Shown here piece after piece: positions 57,197-64,000 of a DNA stretch of 64,000 bases. How positions within the stretch are numbered: position 1 is the first letter of the stretch; every line of letters starts with the position of its first letter. Where the stretch lies: the NCBI RefSeq assembly GCF_000407145.1, contig NZ_KE136474.1, positions 186,001 through 250,000 on the forward strand, written 5' to 3'. The translations under genes and the position numbers were made by a program. The notes beneath the pieces are model-generated. The model made no database searches, was not told the DNA's origin, and saw only the letters and a program-made list of their open reading frames with translations. This DNA is from Enterococcus caccae ATCC BAA-1240. Its GTDB lineage: Bacteria > Bacillota > Bacilli > Lactobacillales > Enterococcaceae.

Positions 57197-57394
57197 AACA
57201 TAGTCCCTCCTAGGTAAATTACAATAAGTAGTATAACATATCGAAAAGCGGAACAAAGCGTTTAACTCTCATGAAACCAAATCCTTCAATTCTTAGTGTC
57301 TTTGACACTTAGAGATTGATGAGATCGAAATGAAATGTAGTAGGTACCTATAGTTCATTCCTTGAGAGTTGCTTCATACAGTTCCAAATCTTTT

Positions 57395-59434
57395 TTAATC
57401 AAAAAATTGCTGCTCACCATCATTTGGTTTGATTTTATCTGCAACTCCACGATACTCCGGCAACACCCACCATTGTTCTTTTTTCCAAATAGCGCTAGCC
57501 TCTTGACGAGCAACTTCAAGAATATTGAAGTCCGTCACAATATCTCCTACAGCAAACTGTGGAATACCAGATTGCCTAGCACCAAATACTTCCCCTGGAC
57601 CTCGTAATTCTAAGTCCTTTTCACTCAAGACAAAACCATTATTCGTTTCAGTCATGATTTTCATCCGTTCCACACCCATTTCATTTTTCGGGTTAGCAAC
57701 TAAGATACAATACGACGCTTCTGAGCCACGACCGACACGGCCACGAAGTTGATGCAACTGGGCCAAACCAAAGCGATCAGCATCCATGATTAGCATCACC
57801 GTTGCATTAGGAACATTAACCCCAACTTCAATTACAGTTGTTGAAACTAAGAGCTGAAGATTATTTTCTTTAAACTCCTGCATGATCTCTTCTTTTTCCT
57901 GATTTTTCATTTTCCCATGAAGTAAACCAACCTGATAAGTAGGATTGAAAAAAGCTGTCATATGTTCAAAAATTTCTGTGGCGTTTTTAACATCTAATGC
58001 TTCGGACTCTTCGATCAGCGGACAAATTACATATGCTTGATGACCACGAGCCAGTTCTTTTTCCATCCACTCTAAAACTGTATCTAATTGCGGCGGACGA
58101 ATCCAACGAGTTTCTATCGGAATACGACCAGCTGGCATTTCATCAATGATCGAAACATCCATTTCACCAAAAGCTGTAATGGCCAGGGTTCTAGGAATGG
58201 GCGTCGCTGTCATAAATAAGACATCTGGTTTCAATCCTTTTTCTCTTAAGATTCGCCGTTGATTCACACCAAACCGATGTTGTTCATCCGTGATTACCAA
58301 ACCTAAGCGACGAAACAGAACATCTTCTTGAATCAACGCATGCGTTCCAATGATGATGTCAATTTCACCTGTTGCTAATTGTTCCAGAATTTCTCGACGT
58401 TCTTTCGTCTTAGTCGATCCAGTCAATAACGCTGTACGGACTTCTAAGGGATCAAATAGTTGCTGGAGACTTTCCATATGTTGCTGTGCTAAAATCTCCG
58501 TTGGTACCATTAAAGCCCCCTGAAAACCAGCTGTCATCGTTGCATACAGAGCAATTGCCGCAACAACAGTTTTACCACTCCCTACATCCCCTTGTAATAA
58601 ACGTTGCATATGATTTGGGCTCATTAAATCTCGACAAATTTCATTTGTTACTTTTTTTTGGGCTGCAGTCAGTTCAAACGGTAGTTTTTGCGTAAACGTT
58701 TTAAGTCGATCCACATCATACTGAATGACCAATCCATTTTTCTCAGCTTTTTCTTGCCTCTTCAACCCTTGCATTTTCAATTGGAACAAGAAAAATTCTT
58801 CAAAAACAACACGCCGCTTTGCTTGGTGGCTTTCTTCTGGATCACTAGGGAAATGCATCGCAAACATTGCTTCTTTTCTTGGCATCAAACGATATTTCTC
58901 TAGTAACTCTTCTGGTAGAATTTCTTGAATAAGGTCACCATATTTTTCAAATCCAGTACGAATTAGCTGAATCAAACTACTTTGTCGAACTTTCTTATTT
59001 ACATGATAAATCGGAGCAAAGTCTTCGCCATCATTTTTAGCTGCTAAAATCTTCATACCATTCAATGATTTGCGTTTTGCATCCCATTTACCATATACTG
59101 CTATTTCTTCGGAGAGAACGATTTTATCTTTTAAATACGGCTGATTAAAGAAGGAAACATTGATTACCGCATGGTCCTGCATCATCCGAAACATCATGCG
59201 ACTTTTTTTATAACCATAACGGCTCACGACGGGTTCAGATACCACTAATCCTTTTAAGGTGACTTTTTCTTGATCTTGGATTTCATTTAGCTCTTTTTCT
59301 TGGATATCGTCATACCGGAAAGGGTAATAGGTTAACAAATCTTCAATGGTCTGAATGCCTAATTCTTTTAAATTTTCTGCACGTTTTGGACCAACCCCGG
59401 TCAAGAAACCTATATCATCTGACAAGTTCACCAC
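57395..59434 (-). CDS. recG: ATP-dependent DNA helicase RecG
   Basis: RecG reverses stalled forks and processes branched DNA. The 679-residue protein has an N-terminal wedge/OB domain (to ~250) and helicase motifs GDVGSGKTVVA, ITDEQHRFGV, TATPIPRTLA and QLRGRVGRG, with the C-terminal GARQSGIP. The start is GTG 59434 behind GGAGG, followed by a second GTG. It follows fakA by 100 bp. Confidence 0.97.
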   Translation of the reverse strand: MVNLSDDIGFLTGVGPKRAENLKELGIQTIEDLLTYYPFRYDDIQEKELNEIQDQEKVTLKGLVVSEPVVSRYGYKKSRMMFRMMQDHAVINVSFFNQPYLKDKIVLSEEIAVYGKWDAKRKSLNGMKILAAKNDGEDFAPIYHVNKKVRQSSLIQLIRTGFEKYGDLIQEILPEELLEKYRLMPRKEAMFAMHFPSDPEESHQAKRRVVFEEFFLFQLKMQGLKRQEKAEKNGLVIQYDVDRLKTFTQKLPFELTAAQKKVTNEICRDLMSPNHMQRLLQGDVGSGKTVVAAIALYATMTAGFQGALMVPTEILAQQHMESLQQLFDPLEVRTALLTGSTKTKERREILEQLATGEIDIIIGTHALIQEDVLFRRLGLVITDEQHRFGVNQRRILREKGLKPDVLFMTATPIPRTLAITAFGEMDVSIIDEMPAGRIPIETRWIRPPQLDTVLEWMEKELARGHQAYVICPLIEESEALDVKNATEIFEHMTAFFNPTYQVGLLHGKMKNQEKEEIMQEFKENNLQLLVSTTVIEVGVNVPNATVMLIMDADRFGLAQLHQLRGRVGRGSEASYCILVANPKNEMGVERMKIMTETNNGFVLSEKDLELRGPGEVFGARQSGIPQFAVGDIVTDFNILEVARQEASAIWKKEQWWVLPEYRGVADKIKPNDGEQQFFD

Positions 59435-59492
59435 TTTTCCTCCTCTCTTTACTAGATACGTGTTTTATTTTTCATTTAGTTATTTTCTATAG

Positions 59493-59522
59493 AAAAAGCC
59501 AAACAACGAGTGTCTGGCTTCG
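59493..59522 (-). terminator. hairpin between fakA and recG
   Basis: On the minus strand AAGCCAGAC pairs with GTTTGGCTT, followed by TTTCTATAG. It lies just past the fakA stop and may only attenuate. Confidence 0.6.
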
Positions 59523-59534
59523 ATAAGTCATTTA

Positions 59535-61208
59535 TTATTCAGCTGAAAATAGGTAAGGATAAACTGGTTGTCCACCTTCGTGAAGTTCTGTTTCTAGATC
59601 CTCATATTCAGCAGTTAACGTAGCTGCAAATTTTTCAGCTTCTTTCATTGTACCACCATCGCCAACAATGATCGTAACGATCTCTGTATCTTCATCGATC
59701 ATGCGTTTTAGTGTATCCAATGATGCTTCGTACATATCAGGTTCAGATACAACGATTTTGCCGTCGATCATTCCTAGATAGTCATCTTTTTTGATTTCAA
59801 CATTGTCGATTGTTGTGTCACGCACAGCTGTTGTTACTTGTCCGCTAACTACGCTTTCAATCATTTCTGTCATCGTTGTTTTATTTTCTTCAAGGGTTTG
59901 TTGATCGTTAAACGCTAGCATCGCTGTCATTCCTTGAGAGATTGTTTTAGTTGGTACGACTACTACTGGAATATCTGCGACTTCAGCTGCTTGATCTGCT
60001 GCCATGAAGATATTTTTATTGTTAGGTAAGATAATCACTTGGTCAGCGTTAACTTCTTTAACAGCCTTCAAGATGTCTTCAGTACTTGGATTCATTGTTT
60101 GACCACCACTGATGATATAGCTTGCCCCGAGACTGCGGAATAATTCTTGAACACCGTCTCCAGCTGCAATTGCAATAACTGCATAAGGTACACGTGCTTT
60201 TTGTGCAACTGCTGCTTGCGCGTCATGTTCAACCAATGTTTCATGTTGTAAACGCATATTGTCAACTTTGATTTTCACTAATGAACCAAATTTTTGACCG
60301 TAGTTCATAACTTCACCAGGATGTTCTGTATGCACGTGAACTTTGATGATTTCATCGTCATTTACAACAAGCAAAGAATCACCTAATTCGTTCAAGTAAT
60401 TTCTAAAGGTTTCATAATCGAAATCGCTGTCTACAGTTGGGCCTTCACCGATTTGAACCATGATCTCTGTACAATACCCGAACTTGATATCTTCTGTTGC
60501 TACATGTCCACTAACACCGCGATGATGTTCAGCATTGACCATCTCATCCATTTCACCTGGACTTGGTTCATAAACTTCGGATGCTAAAAATTCACCAGAT
60601 AGCGCTTCTAAAAAGCCTTCATAAATAAATAACAAACCTTGGCCACCACTATCCACAACACCAACTTCTTTTAACACAGGTAAAAGATCTGGTGTTTTCG
60701 CTAACGCACGTTTGGCACCTTTCACAACAGCTTCCATCACTTCGATACAGTCGTCTGTTTCTTTGGCTTTACGTTCTCCAGAACGAGCGGCTTCACGGGA
60801 AACAGTCAAAATCGTCCCTTCTACTGGCTTCATGACTGCTTTATAGGCAGTCTCTACACCATGCGTAAAAGCTGCTGCTAAATCTTTTGCATTTAGCGTC
60901 ACAACATCTGGAATTTGTTTAGAAAATCCACGGAATAATTGTGATAAGATAACACCAGAGTTCCCTCTAGCACCCATCAATAATCCCTTTGAAAGAATCG
61001 TTGTTAATTCTCCAACTTTTTCAGAACGAGAATCGGCTACAGCCTTCGCTCCACTAGTCATCGATAAGTTCATATTTGTTCCTGTATCCCCATCGGGTAC
61101 AGGGAAAACGTTCAATGAGTTGACATACTCTGCATTCACATGCAAACGACTCGCACCAGCCTGAACCATCTCTTGGAACTGACTTGCACTGATTTCTGTT
61201 ACATTCAC
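59535..61208 (-). CDS. fakA: fatty acid kinase catalytic subunit FakA (DAK2/DhaL and DegV-like)
   Basis: FakA phosphorylates fatty acids held by FakB partner proteins, feeding PlsX/PlsY. The 557-residue protein has an N-terminal DhaL-type kinase domain (PVPDGDTGTNMNLSM with nucleotide/Mg ligands, GARGNSGVILSQLFRG), a middle domain, and a DegV-like C-terminus. It is preceded by an asp23-like gene, the yloU-yloV order of Bacillus. It lies near plsX and acpP, in keeping with its role. Confidence 0.93.
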   Translation of the reverse strand: MNVTEISASQFQEMVQAGASRLHVNAEYVNSLNVFPVPDGDTGTNMNLSMTSGAKAVADSRSEKVGELTTILSKGLLMGARGNSGVILSQLFRGFSKQIPDVVTLNAKDLAAAFTHGVETAYKAVMKPVEGTILTVSREAARSGERKAKETDDCIEVMEAVVKGAKRALAKTPDLLPVLKEVGVVDSGGQGLLFIYEGFLEALSGEFLASEVYEPSPGEMDEMVNAEHHRGVSGHVATEDIKFGYCTEIMVQIGEGPTVDSDFDYETFRNYLNELGDSLLVVNDDEIIKVHVHTEHPGEVMNYGQKFGSLVKIKVDNMRLQHETLVEHDAQAAVAQKARVPYAVIAIAAGDGVQELFRSLGASYIISGGQTMNPSTEDILKAVKEVNADQVIILPNNKNIFMAADQAAEVADIPVVVVPTKTISQGMTAMLAFNDQQTLEENKTTMTEMIESVVSGQVTTAVRDTTIDNVEIKKDDYLGMIDGKIVVSEPDMYEASLDTLKRMIDEDTEIVTIIVGDGGTMKEAEKFAATLTAEYEDLETELHEGGQPVYPYLFSAE

Positions 61209-61239
61209 CTAAAAAATCCTCCTTTGAGATTCACTGTTG

Positions 61240-61412
61240 CATAGAAAAGCGAAACGAACTGCTTAGACCTCGAACAACCGAGTAGGTACCTTTTTACATC
61301 AACTTATTTTTATTCGTTGTGTGTCAAGGCAATTAGGAAAATGCTGGAAAGATCCTTTTTGTCTTTTCGGCATTTTATCTATTTGTTGAGAGGGCTGGTT
61401 CGTGGAGCTAGA
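61240..61412. repeat. diverged copy of the trpF-trpB repeat family
   Basis: It begins AAAAGCGAAACGAACTGCTTAG and ends GGGCTGGTTCGTGGAGCTAG. The middle TTAGGAAAATG, CCTTTTTGTC and TTTTATCT blocks occur in the order of the ~120 bp units at 18483-19079. GAGTAGGTACCT inside it recurs at 57347-57355 as GTAGGTACC. It fills most of the 259 bp between fakA and the asp23-like gene. Confidence 0.5.
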
Positions 61413-61467
61413 TCAATAAAAAATGAAACGATCACATCCAGCTAAACTCTTGCTAACAGCTGGCTAC

Positions 61468-61830
61468 CTAGTCAGGCAACACACGAACACCTTGTACAAA
61501 TACGTTGACTGAATTAGCTGTCACGCCTAGTAGTGTTTCAAGGTTATATTTTACTTTTTCTTGTACATTACGAGATACTTCTGAAATTTTTGTTCCATAA
61601 CTTACAATAGTATATACGTCGACCGCAACGCCATTTTCTTCTTGACGCACGACAACACCTTTAGAATAGTTTTCTTTACGCAAAATGCCATTTAAATTAT
61701 CTTTGATTTGGTTTTTACTAGCCATACCGACGATTCCGTAGATATCTGTCGCAGCGCCGCCAACAACTGTGGCGATAACCTCATTGGTAATCTCAATGGT
61801 ACCTGCTGGTGTTTTGATTTTTACAGCCAT
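61468..61830 (-). CDS. Asp23/Gls24 family protein (YloU-like)
   Basis: A 120-residue protein of the Asp23/Gls24 envelope-stress family. The start is ATG 61830 (MAVKIKTPAGTIEITNEVIA) after AAGGAGG. GIVGMASK, the VDVYTIVSYGTKISEVSRNVQEKVK segment and VNVFVQGVRV are typical. It precedes fakA as yloU precedes yloV. Family members are membrane-associated through partners; the specific role here is unknown. Confidence 0.92.
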   Translation of the reverse strand: MAVKIKTPAGTIEITNEVIATVVGGAATDIYGIVGMASKNQIKDNLNGILRKENYSKGVVVRQEENGVAVDVYTIVSYGTKISEVSRNVQEKVKYNLETLLGVTANSVNVFVQGVRVLPD

Positions 61831-62096
61831 TGATGAAAGCCTCCTTAAAGAGCACAATTGCCCTATTTTCTTCTATAATATTTTAACATAGCCGTACCTC
61901 AATGAAAAGGAAGTTAGTCAGATTATTATAGAGCGTCTCATCAAATTTACCAATAATTGTATAATTTACATCGTTTATGGGAAAATGTCAAACAGATTTG
62001 AAAATCCTCTTGCAAAAAACTGCTTTCTATGATAAATTAAGTTAGTATGAGCTGAAAACTATCGCTCCGAGATCAAAGCAAAGGAGGAAACTAAAA

Positions 62097-62285
62097 ATGG
62101 CAAAAGTATGTTACTTTACTGGTCGTAAGACAAGCAGCGGCAATAACCGCTCACATGCAATGAACGCTACTAAACGTACTGTTAAACCTAACTTGCAAAA
62201 AGTTCGCGTATTAATAGACGGTAAACCTAAAAAAGTTTGGGTGTCAACTCGTGCTTTGAAATCTGGTAAAATCGAGCGTGTTTAA
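62097..62285 (+). CDS. rpmB: 50S ribosomal protein L28
   Basis: A 62-residue, basic ribosomal protein. [20 protein letters not shown] and [16 protein letters not shown] are the family motifs. The first Cys is present but the full zinc ribbon is not. AAAGGAGG precedes the ATG. It is monocistronic and divergent from the asp23-like gene. Confidence 0.97.
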   Translation: MAKVCYFTGRKTSSGNNRSHAMNATKRTVKPNLQKVRVLIDGKPKKVWVSTRALKSGKIERV

Positions 62286-62297
62286 TAGAACGTAATC

Positions 62298-62332
62298 AAA
62301 AAGCTGAACGGCGTGCCGTTCAGCTTTTTTTA
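62298..62332. terminator. bidirectional terminator between rpmB and thiN
   Basis: AAAAAGCTGAACGG and CCGTTCAGCTTTTT form a 14-bp stem with a 4-nt loop. Confidence 0.92.
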
Positions 62333-62971
62333 TTTGTCGCGACTTTGAATCACCGCTATCATTCCTGTATCGAAAGAAAACGTAGCCGTTTCGCCAACAA
62401 ATTCATTACTGGCATAAGAAGTCGGGATTACAACATTCACATGATCTAACGTATATTTACTTTTTGTTAAAGTCAGGTTTTTAATGGGTGTTAAACAGCA
62501 ATAAGCTAAATAATCCATGCTTGCTTCTTTTTTCACCACATATTCTCCTGGAAGATAATAGGCGATACTATTTTGATGATCTTTTACTTTTATTTGATGC
62601 GCAAAATCTTGAAAACGTGGTTCCAATGGTAGCCACAGATTCGCTAAAAAGTGATCCAAGCGACCTCCTGTTGCACCGATAAGCATGATTTCCGATTCTG
62701 GAAATGATTGAATAGCCAGCCCCAAAGCTAGTTGGGTATCGGTATCATCTTTTTCTGCTTGTGCCCGTTTCAATTCTTTCGCTTTTTCTTGAATACGCTG
62801 CTGCTCGTCCATCGTTAATGAATCAAAATCTCCCACTGCCAAATCTAACGGCCAATCCCGCTCTACAATATATAGGCTGCCTCGGTCGATTCCTACAAAA
62901 TAATCAAAATCAGCTGAGGAAAATTCTGGCCACTCATCAGGCGATCCACCTGCCACAAGAAGTATCTTCAT
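62330..62971 (-). CDS. thiN: thiamine pyrophosphokinase
   Basis: ThiN converts thiamine to thiamine diphosphate with ATP. The 213-residue protein has GIDRGSLYIVER, LAVGDFDSLT, EKDDTDTQLAL and IGATGGRLDHFLANLW motifs. It overlaps the rpe stop by one base, completing an rsgA-rpe-thiN operon as in many Firmicutes. Confidence 0.95.
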   Translation of the reverse strand: MKILLVAGGSPDEWPEFSSADFDYFVGIDRGSLYIVERDWPLDLAVGDFDSLTMDEQQRIQEKAKELKRAQAEKDDTDTQLALGLAIQSFPESEIMLIGATGGRLDHFLANLWLPLEPRFQDFAHQIKVKDHQNSIAYYLPGEYVVKKEASMDYLAYCCLTPIKNLTLTKSKYTLDHVNVVIPTSYASNEFVGETATFSFDTGMIAVIQSRDK

Positions 62972-63621
62972 TAATCCAACACAGCTCTCAATGCATCGAT
63001 ACGCTCTTTAGGACTTTCTGAATCATAGATATAAGAACCTGCTACAAAAACATTAGCACCCGCTTCTTTACAGCGTTTAGCCGTTTCAGGAATGATCCCT
63101 CCATCTACTTCGATATCATACGTAAAGCCTTTTGTTTCTTTCCACTCTTTTAATTGAGCAATTTTATCTAGTGAGCTTTCAATGAACGATTGCCCTCCAA
63201 AACCAGGGTTGACTGTCATGATCAAAACTTGATCCACTAAATCCAAAACGTATTCAATCGCTGACAACGGTGTTCCAGGATTGATCACTACTCCTGCTTT
63301 TACACCAGCCGCCTTGATCATTTGAACTGCTCGATGAATATGCGGTGTTGATTCTTCATGAACTGTGATAATATCTGCTCCTGCTTTAGCAAAGGCTTCA
63401 ATATAATTTTCTGGTTGAACGATCATCAAGTGAACATCTAACGGCAATTTTGTGACGGGCCGAATCGCTGAAACTACATTAGGTCCTAAAGTAATATTGG
63501 GTACGAATTGACCATCCATCACATCCACATGAATATAATCTGCTCCCAATTTTTCAACTAATTGAATATCTCTTTCTAAATTGGCAAAGTCGGCACTTAA
63601 AATCGATGGTGCTAGTTTCAT
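62971..63621 (-). CDS. rpe: ribulose-phosphate 3-epimerase
   Basis: A TIM-barrel enzyme of the pentose phosphate pathway. The start ATG 63621 ([12 protein letters not shown]) after GAGGAG gives 216 residues; an upstream GTG overlaps the ribosome site. Metal and catalytic residues are in [29 protein letters not shown] and IEVDGGI. Confidence 0.97.
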   Translation of the reverse strand: MKLAPSILSADFANLERDIQLVEKLGADYIHVDVMDGQFVPNITLGPNVVSAIRPVTKLPLDVHLMIVQPENYIEAFAKAGADIITVHEESTPHIHRAVQMIKAAGVKAGVVINPGTPLSAIEYVLDLVDQVLIMTVNPGFGGQSFIESSLDKIAQLKEWKETKGFTYDIEVDGGIIPETAKRCKEAGANVFVAGSYIYDSESPKERIDALRAVLD

Positions 63622-63634
63622 TAAAGTCACTCCT

Positions 63635-64000
63635 CTATTTTTTCTTATATATTGGTCTGCGATTTTCTATTTCTAGTAAGAATTGCAGATAATTATCGTA
63701 ACGTGTCTGAGCGATCGTGCCAGCTTCTACACGACTTTTCACTTCGCAGCCTGGTTCTTTGCGATGCATACACTCGCGAAACTTACAAGATACCGAAGCT
63801 TCTACAAATTCAGGAAATTGTTTTGGCAATTCTGTTGTTTCCATTTCTAAAAAGTCTATCGAGCTAAATCCTGGGGTGTCAGCAACTAAACCATCGTATA
63901 AAGGTAATAATTCTACATGACGTGTTGTATGTTTCCCACGACCCAATGACTCTGAGATTTCATCAGTAGCTAACTGCAAATCAGGTGATATTTTGTTTAA
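63635..64000 (-). CDS. rsgA: ribosome small subunit-dependent GTPase RsgA, partial (5' end outside window)
   Basis: The C-terminal ~121 residues of RsgA, a circularly permuted GTPase of 30S maturation. [15 protein letters not shown] and VADTPGFSS are the switch and G3 regions. The zinc site is [17 protein letters not shown] (three Cys, one His). The frame is open to the window edge. It is followed by rpe and thiN. Confidence 0.95.
   Translation of the reverse strand, partial: LNKISPDLQLATDEISESLGRGKHTTRHVELLPLYDGLVADTPGFSSIDFLEMETTELPKQFPEFVEASVSCKFRECMHRKEPGCEVKSRVEAGTIAQTRYDNYLQFLLEIENRRPIYKKK

Noticed and set aside
57240-57360. Further copy of the dispersed repeat between plsX and recG
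   Set aside because: Only GAAAAGCGGAAC and GTAGGTACC resemble the element at 61240-61412. The rest does not align by eye, so it is not listed as a copy.
62010-62038. rpmB promoter TTGCAA with TATGAT
   Set aside because: The spacing between these two hexamers is only 12 bp, and the alternative TAAATT -10 is weak, so the call is not secure.

Overview
This window is chromosomal sequence of a low-GC Gram-positive bacterium, almost certainly an Enterococcus. The gene order sagA-like/mreD/mreC/pnp/rpsO/def, rpsD, an iron-siderophore operon, gshF, ftsY/smc/rnc, oppDFBCA, acpP/plsX, recG/fakA/asp23, rpmB and thiN/rpe/rsgA is the arrangement I associate with the Enterococcus faecalis group. A complete tryptophan operon sits inside this order. 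E. faecalis itself is generally a tryptophan auxotroph, so a related species is more likely, but the species cannot be fixed from this sequence alone. No rRNA, tRNA, prophage or CRISPR array was seen.

Layout. 1-4 kb: two tandem paralogous secreted coiled-coil cell-wall hydrolases (the first cut by the window edge) behind mreC/mreD. 4-7.6 kb: pnp, rpsO and, divergently, def. 7.7-11.2 kb: a secreted LRR-cap-like protein, a HAD phosphatase, an AlkD-like protein and a formate/nitrite channel. 11.4-12.6 kb: an orphan 26-residue Gly/Trp peptide gene with a full promoter, then rpsD. 12.7-16.4 kb: a two-gene ABC exporter, signal peptidase I, a UPF0637 protein and a GNAT acetyltransferase. 16.5-24.3 kb: trpEGDCF-BA on the minus strand. 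Five ~120 bp repeats lie between trpF and trpB, and tandem T-box leaders plus four 78 bp repeats lie ahead of trpE. 24.3-27.9 kb: a peptide-binding lipoprotein and pepT, again behind a T-box leader with the same repeat modules. 28-29.4 kb: an LPXTG surface protein. 29.4-33.3 kb: a Fur-box-controlled siderophore importer. 33.4-40.7 kb: YueI, gshF, an isochorismatase-like hydrolase, YitT, an IS3-derived remnant, and a HxlR regulator divergent from an aldo/keto reductase and an SDR. 40.7-47.8 kb: ftsY, a HAD phosphatase, smc, rnc and ndk. 48-55.6 kb: an ASCH pseudogene, an MFS transporter and the opp operon. 55.8-64 kb: acpP, plsX, recG, fakA, asp23-like, rpmB, thiN, rpe and the 3' part of rsgA.

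How the genes work together. The minus-strand block from about 27.9 to 16.5 kb reads as an amino-acid-supply island. A T-box leader controls peptide capture and tripeptide hydrolysis, then a UGG-specified T-box pair controls tryptophan biosynthesis. The most unusual feature is a ~78 bp hairpin module repeated downstream of both leaders. It closely resembles the Stem I half of the second trp T-box, as if T-box sensing domains had been duplicated or a mobile hairpin had been recruited as a sensor. A second repeat family (~120 bp units with complementary ends) interrupts the trp operon and has relatives at 30.5, 33.2 and 61.3 kb. The orphan 26-residue peptide gene at 11,490 is the best candidate for an undescribed small functional product.
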